64,000 nt of DNA, taken from Actinomycetota bacterium (GTDB lineage Bacteria; Actinomycetota; Actinomycetes; Mycobacteriales; HKI-0501). The first letter of the stretch is position 1, and every line of letters starts with the position of its first letter. The notes under the pieces were generated by a model, which was given only the letters and a program-made list of their open reading frames with translations, did no database searches and had not been told where the DNA came from. Where the stretch lies: contig JAVEDU010000106.1 in assembly GCA_030840805.1 (NCBI GenBank), positions 1-64,000 of the forward strand, written 5' to 3'. The position numbers were made by a program, and so were the translations under genes. This document shows positions 40,842 to 50,953 of this stretch, one piece after another.

Positions 40842-41814
40842 GACGCTCACGCTGGCCAAGGCGCTGAACACGGGTCTGCGGACCGCGCTGGAGCGGGACC
40901 CGAAGGTCCTGGTGATGGGCGAGGACGTCGGCAAGCTCGGCGGCGTCTTCCGGGTGACCGACGGCCTGCAGAAGGATTTCGGCGAGGATCGCGTCATCGA
41001 CACCCCGCTCGGCGAGTCCGCGATCATCGGCACCGCCATCGGCCTGGCGCTGCGCGGGTACCGGCCCGTGTGCGAGATCCAGTTCGACGGGTTCGTGTAC
41101 CCGGCGTACGACCAGATCGTCAGCCAGCTCGCGAAGATGCACTACCGCTCCCAGGGCCGGCTGCGGATGCCGATCGTGGTGCGCATTCCCTTCGGCGGCG
41201 GCATCGGCGCGGTGGAGCACCACAGCGAGAGCCCGGAGGCGTACTTCGCGCACACCGCGGGGCTCAAGGTCGTCGCCTGCTCGAACCCGGCCGACGCCCA
41301 CTGGATGATCCGGCAGGCGATCGCCTCGGACGACCCGATCGTCTTCCTCGAGCCCAAGCGGCGGTACTGGGAGAAGGCGCCGGTCGACCCCGACGCCGAG
41401 CCGTACCCGCTGTTCGCCTCGCGGGTGCTGCGGGAGGGCACCGACTGCACGGTCGTGGCGTACGGGCCGATGGTGCGCACCGCGCTGGACGCGGCCACCG
41501 CGTCGGCGAACGAGGGCGGCCGGAGCCTGGAGGTCGTCGACCTGCGCAGCCTGTCGCCACTCGACCTGGGGCCGGTGTTCGCCTCGGTGCGCAAGACCGG
41601 CCGGCTGGTCGTCGTGCACGAGGCGCCGGGCAACCTCGGCCTCGGTTCCGAGGTGGCCGCTCGGGTCCAGGAGGAGTGCTTCTACTCCCTGGAGTCCCCG
41701 GTGCTGCGGGTCGGCGGCTTCGACACGCCGTATCCCCCGGCCCGCCTCGAGGAGGAGTACCTCCCCGACCTCGATCGTCTGCTCGACGCCGTCGACCGCA
41801 CCTACGCGTACTAG
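40831..41814 (+). CDS. 2-oxoacid dehydrogenase E1 component, beta subunit
   Basis: Beta subunit of 327 aa forming the alpha2beta2 E1 with the preceding gene product. Landmarks are 'LVMGEDVGKLGGVFRVTDGL', 'DTPLGESAIIGTAIGLALRG' region (core 'PLGESAIIGTAIG', the Glu activates ThDP), 'EIQFDGFVYPAYDQIVSQ' and 'PFGGGIGAVEHHSESPEAYF'. 'FLEPKRRYW' and 'LRSLSPLD' are also typical. Start ATG 40831 overlaps the E1-alpha end by 11 bases, so the two are probably made in equal amounts. The E2 gene follows 12 bases later. Confidence 0.92.
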   Translation: MPAETLTLAKALNTGLRTALERDPKVLVMGEDVGKLGGVFRVTDGLQKDFGEDRVIDTPLGESAIIGTAIGLALRGYRPVCEIQFDGFVYPAYDQIVSQLAKMHYRSQGRLRMPIVVRIPFGGGIGAVEHHSESPEAYFAHTAGLKVVACSNPADAHWMIRQAIASDDPIVFLEPKRRYWEKAPVDPDAEPYPLFASRVLREGTDCTVVAYGPMVRTALDAATASANEGGRSLEVVDLRSLSPLDLGPVFASVRKTGRLVVVHEAPGNLGLGSEVAARVQEECFYSLESPVLRVGGFDTPYPPARLEEEYLPDLDRLLDAVDRTYAY

Positions 41815-41826
41815 GAGCCAATACTC

Positions 41827-43275
41827 GTGTCGCGCATCCTGCAGTTCCGGCTCCCCGACCTCGGCGAGGGCCTCACCGAGGGCGAGATCCTCCGGTGGCT
41901 CGTCGAGCCCGGGGACGAAATCGCCCTGAACCAGCCGATCGTCGAGGTGGAGACCGCCAAGGCCGCCGTCGAGCTGCCGTCCCCGTACGCCGGGGTGGTC
42001 GCCGAGGTGTTCCACGCCGCCGGCGAGACCGTGCCCGTCGGTTCGCCGATCATCTCCGTCGAGACCGAGCCGCTCGCCGGGCCGGCGCCGATGGCCTCCG
42101 CCGGCAACCCGTTGTTCGACGCCGTGGGGATCGGTGACCGCGAGACCCCCGGGCCCGGGCTGATCGGCGGCCCGGCGCCGGGCGGCCGGACGTCGGTGCT
42201 GGTCGGCTACGGCCCCAAGGCCCCGTCGGTGCAGCGCCGGCCACGCAAGCCGGTGGAGCCGGCCGAGGCGCCGCTCCAGAGTCCCGACCTGCCGATCCTG
42301 CCCACCATCCCGGATGCGCTCGCGACGGCCGTCAAGCCGGTACGCCACGGCGGGCTGGAGATGGGCCGGGCGCTGGAGGCGGCGGTGGCGGCGGCCAGCG
42401 CGCCGGTGCTCGCGAAGCCGCCGGTGCGCAAGCTCGCGAAGGACCTCGGGATCGACCTGGCGTCGGTCCGCGGCACGGGCGACGCGGGCACGATCACCCG
42501 CGCGGACGTCCGGCGGGTGGCGCAGCACGCGGACGTGGTCCCGGCGCCGGATGTACCGGCGCCGGAGGCCTCGGCGCCGGCGCGCGAGGAGCGTCACCCC
42601 GTCAAGGGCGTCCGCAAGCTCACCGCCGAGGCCATGGTCGCGAGCGCGTTCACGGCTCCGCATGTCACCGAGTTCCTCACCGTCGACGTCACGCGGTCGA
42701 TGCGGCTCGTCGCGAAGCTCCGGGACGAGCTGCCGGGTGTCCGGGTGTCGCCGCTGCTGCTGGTGGCGCGGGCGCTCGTCGCGGCGATCCGGCGCAACCC
42801 GGGCGTCAACGCGGCGTGGGACTCCACCGCCGGCGAGATCGTCGTGAAGCGGTACGTGAACCTCGGCATCGCCGCCGCCACCCCGCGCGGGCTCATGGTG
42901 CCGAACATCAAGGACGCGGACCGGATGTCCCTGGCCGAGCTGGCGGCCGCGCTGACGTCGCTGGTGACGGTGGCCAAGGAGGGCCGGACGCCGCCCGCCG
43001 ACCTGGCCGGCGGGACGATCACGATCACGAACGTCGGGGTCTTCGGGGTCGACAGTGGAACCCCGATCCTGAACCCGGGCGAGGCGGCGATTCTCTGCTT
43101 CGGCGCGGTGCGGGAGCGGCCGTGGGTTCACCGGGGAAAGGTGCGGCCGCGGCAGGTCACCCAGCTCTCGGTGTCGTTCGACCACCGGCTGGTGGACGGC
43201 GAGCTCGGCTCGAAGTTCCTTGCGGACGTGGGCGCGGCGCTGGAGGATCCGGTCAGGCTCATCGCGTGGGGCTGA
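41827..43275 (+). CDS. 2-oxoacid dehydrogenase E2 component (dihydrolipoamide acyltransferase)
   Basis: Core acyltransferase of 482 aa. Domains in order: lipoyl domain (1-80) with the lipoylated Lys45 in 'VETAKAAVELPSP'; a Pro/Ala-rich linker; the peripheral subunit-binding domain around 195-230 ('VRKLAKDLGIDLASVRGTG'); and the catalytic domain from about 255, with the C-terminal active-site 'SFDHRLVDGELGSKF' (HxxxD-like). A single lipoyl domain is typical of BkdC-type E2. GTG 41827 is the start. The E3 (lipoamide dehydrogenase) is not in the window and is presumably shared with other complexes. Confidence 0.93.
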   Translation: MSRILQFRLPDLGEGLTEGEILRWLVEPGDEIALNQPIVEVETAKAAVELPSPYAGVVAEVFHAAGETVPVGSPIISVETEPLAGPAPMASAGNPLFDAVGIGDRETPGPGLIGGPAPGGRTSVLVGYGPKAPSVQRRPRKPVEPAEAPLQSPDLPILPTIPDALATAVKPVRHGGLEMGRALEAAVAAASAPVLAKPPVRKLAKDLGIDLASVRGTGDAGTITRADVRRVAQHADVVPAPDVPAPEASAPAREERHPVKGVRKLTAEAMVASAFTAPHVTEFLTVDVTRSMRLVAKLRDELPGVRVSPLLLVARALVAAIRRNPGVNAAWDSTAGEIVVKRYVNLGIAAATPRGLMVPNIKDADRMSLAELAAALTSLVTVAKEGRTPPADLAGGTITITNVGVFGVDSGTPILNPGEAAILCFGAVRERPWVHRGKVRPRQVTQLSVSFDHRLVDGELGSKFLADVGAALEDPVRLIAWG

Positions 43276-43443
43276 GCGTCCACAGGCGACATCTCAGTAC
43301 CTTCGAATGAAAGGTCTCCTACACGCTGAGTCACCGATTCGCCACCTTGTGAGCGCGCTCACCGTCAAGATCGCTAGCGTTCGGGCCGATGATCCGGTTG
43401 TCATCACAGTGACCGCAGATCGACCCGAGAGAAGGCACCCGCA

Positions 43444-43581
43444 GTGAGCACCCTCGCCCAGAAGTTCCGCACCCGCCGCGCCGCGATCCGTCGCGCCCGC
43501 GCCATCGACCGGGCGCTGGCGACGTGCACCTCGCAGACGATGCGCGACGAGATCCTCACGATCGCGAGCCGTCACCACTGA
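43444..43581 (+). CDS. Conserved 45-residue basic small protein
   Basis: Small ORF from GTG 43444, with a purine-rich AGAGAAGG ribosome site about eight bases upstream. It reads 'MSTLAQKFRTRRAAIRRA' followed by 'RAIDRALATCTSQTMRD' and 'EILTIASRHH'. The pattern of an Arg-rich amphipathic helix, then 'RALA...(T/S)QTMRDEILT.A.R' near the end, recurs in small uncharacterised actinomycete proteins. It ends just before a strong hairpin (43594-43629), supporting a real short transcript. Function unknown; nucleic-acid binding is possible because of the charge. Confidence 0.7.
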   Translation: MSTLAQKFRTRRAAIRRARAIDRALATCTSQTMRDEILTIASRHH

Positions 43582-43593
43582 CACCGGCCATGC

Positions 43594-43629
43594 CAGGACC
43601 CGGTAGGCCTCTTGGCCTGCCGGGTCCTG
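43594..43629. terminator. Hairpin terminator behind the 45-residue gene
   Basis: Arms of 16 bp (43594-43609 and 43614-43629) with one G-T mismatch and a TCTT loop, 12 bases after the stop of the small gene. Confidence 0.75.
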
Positions 43630-43646
43630 TGCGGTAGAGAGGCGGC

Positions 43647-43937
43647 ATGACCCGGTCCCGGCGCCTGCTGCTGGTGGGCCTCGCGCTGGTCCTGCTCGCC
43701 GGCTACGGCATCGTGACCGCGGTCGGCGCCGGGTATCTCGCCCGCTCCCGCGCGTACCGGCCCGGGTCCTGTGTGCACCGCGCCGGTGCCACCGTCGAAC
43801 CCGCCCCCTGCGCCGAGCCCCGCGCACTGCGGATCGCCGACCGGGTCCGCGCCGCCGCGAACTGCCCGCGGCAGACCGAGTTGACCTTCACCGCCCGCCG
43901 CGGCGGGCGGTTCGTCCTGTGCCTGGTCCGGGCGTGA
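43647..43937 (+). CDS. Small membrane-anchored or exported protein, unknown function
   Basis: Protein of 96 aa. One N-terminal hydrophobic helix ('LLLVGLALVLLAGYGIVTA', residues 7-25) precedes a small basic exported part with four cysteines: 'PGSCVHRAG', 'EPAPCAEPRAL', 'AANCPRQTELTF' and 'FVLCLVRA'. Two disulfides are plausible outside the cell. No family is recognised. It lies between the 45-residue gene and the HelD gene; the 25-bp gap to HelD suggests possible cotranscription. Confidence 0.65.
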   Translation: MTRSRRLLLVGLALVLLAGYGIVTAVGAGYLARSRAYRPGSCVHRAGATVEPAPCAEPRALRIADRVRAAANCPRQTELTFTARRGGRFVLCLVRA

Positions 43938-43962
43938 GAGCCCGGGGCTGACGCATGGGAGG

Positions 43963-46167
43963 ATGTGTGCCGCGGCAGGGCTGGCCGCGGGGGACTATCC
44001 GGGGGTGCGCACCGTGACCGACGTGGTCGATGTCCGGCTTGGCGAGATTGCCCGGGAGCAGGTGCACGTCGACCGCGTCTACGTGCGCTGGGAGGCCACC
44101 CGCGCCCAGGCGCGGTCCGTCGAGACCGAGGGGAACCAGCGTGGCCGCGCCGGCGCGAACCCCGGCGCGCTGTACGAGCGCGACGTGCTCGCCTACCACG
44201 CGGCCCGCCGCATGATGGCCCTGGACACCGCCCACGAGGGCCTGGTGTTCGGCCGGCTCGACCTCGCCGACGGCGAGACGCGGCATGTCGGCCGGCTCGG
44301 CCTCCGGGACGAGGACTACGAGCCGCTCGTTGTCGACTGGCGCGCCCCCGCGGCGGCACCGTTCTACCGGGCCACCGCCGAGGACCCCGCCGGCGTGGTG
44401 CGGCGCCGGGTGATCCGGTCCTCCGGACCCCGGGTGATCGGCGTGGAGGACGACCTCCTCGACCCCGAGGCCGCTCCCGAGGGAATGCCGGTCGTCGGCG
44501 AGGGCGCGCTGATGGCGAGCCTGTCCCGGAGCCGCGACGGGTCGATGCACGACATCGTCGCGACCATCCAGCGTGAGCAGGACCTCGCCATCCGGTCTCC
44601 CGAGAGCGGCGTGACGCTGCTGTCCGGCGGCCCCGGCACCGGCAAGACGGTCGTGGCGCTGCACCGCGCCGCCTACCTGCTGTACGCGAACCGGCGCCGC
44701 TTCGAGGCCGGCGGTGTGCTGGTCGTCGGTCCGTCGCCGGTGTTCATCGACTACATCGAGCGCGTGCTGCCGGCGCTCGGCGAGGACGCGGCGTCGCTGC
44801 GATCGCTCGGCGGGCTCGTCGACGGCGTGGAGGCCGACCGGCACGACGACGCGGGGACCGCGGCGGTCAAGGGCTCGCTGCGCATGCTGACGGTGCTGGA
44901 GCGGATGACGCGGGACCTCCCGCCGAGCGCCCCCGACCGGCTGCACCTCGTGTACGGCGGCGAGGTGCTGGAGGTGGACCGCGGGGAGCTGGCGCGGATC
45001 CGGCGCACCGTGCTGTCCCGCGGTGGCGGCCGAGGCGGGCACGGCGGGCGGGTCAACGCCGCCCGGCGGCAGGCCGCCGAGGCGCTGCTCAACGCGCTGT
45101 GGAGCAAGGCCCGGCGGCGGCTGAACGAGCGGCGGCTGCCGGAGCGGGCGGACTTCGACGAGGAGATGCGCGAGCGGAACGAGTTCTCGGAGTTCCTGCT
45201 CGGCTGGTGGCCGGTGCTGATCCCGGCGGACGTGCTCGGCTGGGCGGCCGACCGTGGCCGGCTGGGGCGGTACGCGGCGGGCGTGCTGTCGGACGCCGAG
45301 ATCGGCCTGCTCGTCCGCTCCTGGACCCACCCCGGCCCGTCGGTCGAGGACGTCGCGCTGCTCGACGAGCTTGAGCACCTGCTCGGGACGCCGCCCGTGC
45401 AGGCCGTCCGCCGCAACCGGCCCGAGGACGACGAGTACCGCGAGGTCACGACGTTCGCCGACCGGGCCGCGGCGGCGCGCCGCCGGCCGGAGCGCACCGG
45501 CCCGTACGACGAGTACGCCCACATCATCGTGGACGAGGCGCAGGACGTGTCCCCGATGCAGTGGCGCATGCTCGGGCGTCGCGGTCCGTACGCGAGCTGG
45601 ACCGTCGTCGGCGACCCGATGCAGAGCTCGTGGGGTGACCGCCGCGAGGCGACCCAGGCCAGGGACGAGGCGCTCGCCGGACGCGTGCGGCACGAGTTCC
45701 GGCTGACCAAGAACTACCGGAACCCGGCCGAGATCTTCGACGTCGCGGCCACGGTGATCCGGCACGAGCTGCCGGACGCCGAGCTGCCGGACGCGGTGCG
45801 CTCCACCGGGGTCGTGCCGTCGCACCGGGTCGTCACCGACCTCGCGGCGGAAGTGGCCGCGTCGATCGTGTCGCTCCGGTCCGAGGTGGACGGTCTGCTC
45901 GCCGTCGTCACGCCGATGGACCGGGTGGCCGAGGTGCGCTCCTGGCTCCCCGCCGACGACGAGAGCGTGCGGGTCGTCGGCAGCCTGGACTCCAAGGGCA
46001 TGGAGTACGACGGGGTCGTCATCGTCGAGCCCGGGGACATCGTGGCGGAGTCGCCGTCCGGAATCGCGACCCTGTACGTCGCGCTGACCCGGGCCACCCA
46101 GCGCCTGGTCACCGTGGCGACCGACGCCGGGTGGCTGGAACGGTTCGGCCTCACCCACACCTCGTGA
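43963..46167 (+). CDS. HelD-family RNA polymerase-recycling ATPase
   Basis: Superfamily 1 helicase-like protein of up to 734 aa that frees stalled RNA polymerase from nucleic acid. Domain order fits HelD: N-terminal helical arm (shorter than in Bacillus), 'ALYERDVLAYHAARRMMALD', Walker A 'LLSGGPGTGKTVVALHRAAYLL' region (core GGPGTGKT), a helical insertion (about 290-470), Walker B 'HIIVDEAQDVSPMQW', 'LTKNYRNPAEI' and the C-terminal 'DSKGMEYDGVVIV' and 'LYVALTRATQRL'. The ATG at 43963 has its GGAGG directly adjacent, so GTG 44005 or 44014 ('VTDVVDVRLGEIAREQ') is also credible. Some actinobacterial HelD homologues give rifamycin resistance; the subgroup here is not decided. Confidence 0.9.
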   Translation: MCAAAGLAAGDYPGVRTVTDVVDVRLGEIAREQVHVDRVYVRWEATRAQARSVETEGNQRGRAGANPGALYERDVLAYHAARRMMALDTAHEGLVFGRLDLADGETRHVGRLGLRDEDYEPLVVDWRAPAAAPFYRATAEDPAGVVRRRVIRSSGPRVIGVEDDLLDPEAAPEGMPVVGEGALMASLSRSRDGSMHDIVATIQREQDLAIRSPESGVTLLSGGPGTGKTVVALHRAAYLLYANRRRFEAGGVLVVGPSPVFIDYIERVLPALGEDAASLRSLGGLVDGVEADRHDDAGTAAVKGSLRMLTVLERMTRDLPPSAPDRLHLVYGGEVLEVDRGELARIRRTVLSRGGGRGGHGGRVNAARRQAAEALLNALWSKARRRLNERRLPERADFDEEMRERNEFSEFLLGWWPVLIPADVLGWAADRGRLGRYAAGVLSDAEIGLLVRSWTHPGPSVEDVALLDELEHLLGTPPVQAVRRNRPEDDEYREVTTFADRAAAARRRPERTGPYDEYAHIIVDEAQDVSPMQWRMLGRRGPYASWTVVGDPMQSSWGDRREATQARDEALAGRVRHEFRLTKNYRNPAEIFDVAATVIRHELPDAELPDAVRSTGVVPSHRVVTDLAAEVAASIVSLRSEVDGLLAVVTPMDRVAEVRSWLPADDESVRVVGSLDSKGMEYDGVVIVEPGDIVAESPSGIATLYVALTRATQRLVTVATDAGWLERFGLTHTS

Positions 46168-46179
46168 TCACGAGAAGGC

Positions 46180-47850
46180 TCAGGCGGGCAGGCCGGCCGA
46201 CGCGCGGGCCAGGATGCCGTCGGTGTCCAGGCCCCGTGGCAGGCCGCCGTACACCAGCGAGGCGTCCGGTCCGAGCCGAGCCGCGACGAAGGCCGCCCCG
46301 ACCGGCGAGTGCCGCAGCAGCACCGAGGCCTGCAGGAGCAGCGCGGTGCGCTCGACCAGCCGGCGCGCCCGCACCTCGAGGCCGTCGAGATCGGTGAGCT
46401 CCTTGTCGAGCCCGCGCAGGGCCTCGTCATAGGTGGCCGACACCCCGGCGGCCGCGGCCAGCTCGTCCCGCAGCACCGACACGGTCTCCGGGGACCGCGA
46501 CATCGCCCGCAGGACGTCGAGCGCGTTCACGTTGCCCGAGCCCTCCCAGATCGAGAGCAGCGGCGCCTCCCGGTAGTACCGCGGCATCCGGGACTCCTCG
46601 ACGTAACCGTTGCCGCCCAGGCACTCCAGCGCCTCGCCGACCGCGGTGGGGGTGCGCTTGCACACCCAGTACTTGCCGATCGCGGTCGCGATGCGCGCGA
46701 AGGCCCGTTCCCGCTCGTCGCCCCGCTCGGCGCGGTCGACGGCCCCGGCGAGCCGCATCATCAGCGCGGTGGACGCCTCGCTCTCCAGCGCCAGGTCGGC
46801 GAGGACGACCCGCATCAGCGGCTGGTCGATCAGCGTCCGTCCGAACACCGCGCGGTGCCGGGCGTGGTGGATCGCGTTCGTCAGCGCGATCCGCTGCAGC
46901 GACGTCGAGCCGATCACGCAGTCGAGCCGGGTCAGCGCCACCATCGACAGGATGGTGCGGACGCCGCGGCCCTCCTCACCGACCAGCACGCCGAGCGCGT
47001 CGGCCAGCTCGATCTCGGCCGAGGCGTTGGACCGGTTGCCCAGCTTGTCCTTGAGGCGCGCCAGGTGGAGCCGGTTGCGGGTGCCGTCCGGCAGCGTCCG
47101 CGGCACCACGAAGCACGACAGCCCGCCGGGCGCCTGGGCCAGGAACAGGAACGCGTCGCACATCGGCGCGGACGTGAACCACTTGTGTCCACGTAGGACG
47201 TGCGCGCCGTCGCCGACCGGGGTGGCCGTCGTCGTGTTGGCGCGGACGTCGGAGCCGCCCTGCTTCTCGGTCATCCCCATGCCGCACAGCGCGCCGCGCT
47301 TGGCCGACAGCGGGGCCAGCGTGGGCTCGTACACGCCGGAGAGGAGCAGTGGCACCAGCTCGTCCGCCACCGCGGGGGTGGCGCGGAGGGCGGGCACCGC
47401 GGCGTAGGTCATCGAGATCGGGCAGGCGTGCCCACCCTCCACCTGGGACCAGACCGCGAACGACGCGGCCCGCGCGACGTGTGCTCCCGGCCGCCCGGAC
47501 CACGCCAGCGATCCGGCCATGCCCTCGGTGACCGCCACGTCCATCAGCGCGTGCCAGGCGGGGTGGAACTCCACCTCGTCCACGCGGTGGCCGTACCGGT
47601 CGTGGGTGACGAGCTTCGGCGGGTACGCGTTGGCGTCGTCACCGGCGCGCAGCCACTCGGCCGAACCGGCGCGCACGCCGAGGGCGCCCAGCCGGTCCGC
47701 GTGCCAGGGGGCGCCCTCGCGGTGGAGACCCTCGACGAGCGCCACGTCGGCGCCCGCCACGTCGTAGCCGGCGAGCGGTGTCGCCTGGTTCGCGACGTCG
47801 TGCGTGCTCGACGGGTCTGGGCCGGGCAGCGGCGGCAGGGACGAGATCAC
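46180..47850 (-). CDS. AidB-like acyl-CoA dehydrogenase family protein
   Basis: Flavoprotein of 556 aa resembling AidB, the DNA-alkylation response protein, with its characteristic N-terminal domain before the acyl-CoA dehydrogenase core. Features: 'ATPLAGYDVAGADVALVEGL', 'CGMGMTEKQGGSDVRANTT' (core MTEKQGGSDVR), 'LRGHKWFTSAPMCDAFLFLAQ' region, 'LKDKLGNRSNASAEI', 'ALECLGGNGYVEESRMPR' and 'LLSIWEGSGNVNALDVLRA'. AidB binds FAD and DNA; its true substrate is disputed. GTG 47850 overlaps the end of the upstream TetR gene as GTGA, so the two form an operon, with the regulator first. Confidence 0.9.
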   Translation of the reverse strand: MISSLPPLPGPDPSSTHDVANQATPLAGYDVAGADVALVEGLHREGAPWHADRLGALGVRAGSAEWLRAGDDANAYPPKLVTHDRYGHRVDEVEFHPAWHALMDVAVTEGMAGSLAWSGRPGAHVARAASFAVWSQVEGGHACPISMTYAAVPALRATPAVADELVPLLLSGVYEPTLAPLSAKRGALCGMGMTEKQGGSDVRANTTTATPVGDGAHVLRGHKWFTSAPMCDAFLFLAQAPGGLSCFVVPRTLPDGTRNRLHLARLKDKLGNRSNASAEIELADALGVLVGEEGRGVRTILSMVALTRLDCVIGSTSLQRIALTNAIHHARHRAVFGRTLIDQPLMRVVLADLALESEASTALMMRLAGAVDRAERGDERERAFARIATAIGKYWVCKRTPTAVGEALECLGGNGYVEESRMPRYYREAPLLSIWEGSGNVNALDVLRAMSRSPETVSVLRDELAAAAGVSATYDEALRGLDKELTDLDGLEVRARRLVERTALLLQASVLLRHSPVGAAFVAARLGPDASLVYGGLPRGLDTDGILARASAGLPA

Positions 47851-48419
47851 GGGGCCTCCACGGTGGGCGGGAGCGCGCGGACGCACAGCTCCACGAGGGC
47901 GGGGACGAGGGCGGACTTGGCGACCGGGGTGACCAGGGCCTCCCCGACGGCGCCGACGACGGCGGCCGCGGCGACCAGGACCGCGACGTCGTCGGCGCGG
48001 CGCCCGGTGGTCTCGGCCACCAGCCGGGCGAACACGTCACGGTGCGCGCGGCGGAAGACGAGCCGTTCCGCCTCGACGGCGGGGGCGGCCGGCTCGACCA
48101 GCAGGGCGAACGCCAGCCGGGGCCGGGCGAGCGCACGGCGGGCGAAGACCTCGACCGCGGTCGGCACGTCCGGGGCGGCCTCCACGGCGGCGACCTCCCG
48201 CGCGGCGGCGGCCCGGAACATCTCCACGCCGAGGTCGTCCTTCCCGCCGGGGAAGCGCGCGTACACCGAGCCGGTGGACACCCCGGCCGCGTCGGCCACG
48301 GCGCGCACGGTGACCGCCGCCCACCCGCCGTCGGCGAGCAGGGTCAGGCCGGCGGCGAGCACCGCCTCGCGCGAGGCCTCGATCCGAGCCTCGACCTGTT
48401 CCGTGCGCCGGTACGCCAC
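47847..48419 (-). CDS. TetR-family transcriptional regulator
   Basis: Repressor-type regulator of 190 aa. The helix-turn-helix is near residues 30-60: 'VRAVADAAGVSTGSVYARF' followed by 'GGKDDLGVEM'. The C-terminal ligand domain is Ala-rich and gives no hint of the effector. GTG 48419 ('VAYRRTEQVEARI') is chosen since it is the usual family start; ATG 48443 would lie inside the operator palindrome. The gene leads an operon with the AidB-like gene and most likely represses itself. It is divergent from glpF, about 150 bp away. Confidence 0.9.
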   Translation of the reverse strand: MAYRRTEQVEARIEASREAVLAAGLTLLADGGWAAVTVRAVADAAGVSTGSVYARFPGGKDDLGVEMFRAAAAREVAAVEAAPDVPTAVEVFARRALARPRLAFALLVEPAAPAVEAERLVFRRAHRDVFARLVAETTGRRADDVAVLVAAAAVVGAVGEALVTPVAKSALVPALVELCVRALPPTVEAP

Positions 48420-48451
48420 GCAAGGAATGTAACGCGTGTTCATTCCTTGCG
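48419..48451. promoter_or_regulatory. Palindromic operator of the TetR gene
   Basis: Perfect 11-bp inverted repeat, CGCAAGGAATG at 48419-48429 and CATTCCTTGCG at 48441-48451, with an 11-base spacer. It overlaps the start region of the TetR gene. Autorepression and control of the downstream AidB-like gene are expected; an effect on divergent glpF is possible. Confidence 0.8.
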
Positions 48452-48565
48452 GGAGCCCTGTGGGTTGCGGTGCGACCGGCGTCGTCCATAGTGTCCGGCG
48501 AAGCTGTGAACCAGGTCATACGCGGCCGGATGCCCACACGGCAGGGCCGGCGGGACGGGAGACGC

Positions 48566-49412
48566 ATGGCGAGACGACGTCAGCTGCTCGGGGAGCTCGC
48601 CGCCGAGTTCGCCGGGACGTTCATCCTGATCCTGTTCGGCTGCGGGGTCGTGGCGCAGGTCGTCGGCGGGGACGGGACGCTCGGTGACCACGACAGCATC
48701 GCCTGGGCCTGGGGCCTCGGCGTGACGCTGGGCGTGTACGTCGCCGGCCGGGTCAGCGGGGCGCACCTCAACCCCGCCGTCACGCTGGCGCTCGCCGTCT
48801 TCAAGGGCTTCGAGTGGCGCAAGGTCGCGCCGTACGCCCTCGCCCAGTTCCTCGGCGCGTTCGCGGCCGCGCTGGTGGTGCGGTGGAACTACACCGAGGT
48901 GCTCGCCAAGGTGGACCCCGGCCACACGGTCAAGACGCAGGTTGTGTTCTCCACCCTGCCCGGCAACGGCTCGTTGCCGATCGGCGAGTGGGGCGCGCTG
49001 CGGGACCAGATCATCGGTACCGCGATCCTGCTGTTCCTGATCCTCGCCGTGACCGACCTCCGCGGCACGCCGCCCGCGGCGAACCTCGCCCCGTTGATCA
49101 TCGGCCTCATCGTGGTGGCGATCGGGATGGCCTGGGGCGCCAACGCGGGCTACGCGATCAACCCGGCACGTGACCTGGGGCCGCGGCTGGCATCGTTCCT
49201 GACCGGATACGACACGGCGTTCCGCGACCAGTACGGCAATCTGTACTTCTGGGTCCCGATCGTCGGGCCTCTCGTCGGCGGTGTGCTGGGTGCGGGGCTG
49301 TACGAGACACTGGTCGGCCGGTTCCTGCCGACGGTGGAGCCGCCCGAACCGGGTCGCGTACCGACCGGGGACCGCCAGGAAGCCGCATCGAGCAGCACCG
49401 GAGGGACAACTG

Positions 49413-49420
<8 letters not shown>
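48566..49420 (+). CDS. glpF: Glycerol facilitator (aquaglyceroporin)
   Basis: Six-helix MIP channel of 284 aa for glycerol uptake. The two pore motifs are '[12 protein letters not shown]' and '[13 protein letters not shown]'; the Asp directly after the second NPAR is the mark of glycerol facilitators as opposed to water-only aquaporins. ATG 48566 follows a GGGA-type site; the longer frame from 48470 is unlike the family. The C-terminal tail is hydrophilic, Ser/Pro-rich. The end overlaps glpK by 8 bases, so both are one operon. Confidence 0.93.
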
Positions 49421-50930
<1,510 letters not shown>

Positions 50931-50953
50931 GCGGGCTGACGCAGAATGGCCCC

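Noticed and set aside
39732-43275. Naming the operon firmly pdhABC or bkdABC
   Set aside because: The E1 and E2 sequences of the two complexes overlap too much to separate by eye; a tree against characterised enzymes would decide.
43963-46167. HelD-family gene as a definite rifamycin-resistance HelR
   Set aside because: The N-terminal arm does not clearly match what I recall of HelR; subgroup needs alignment.
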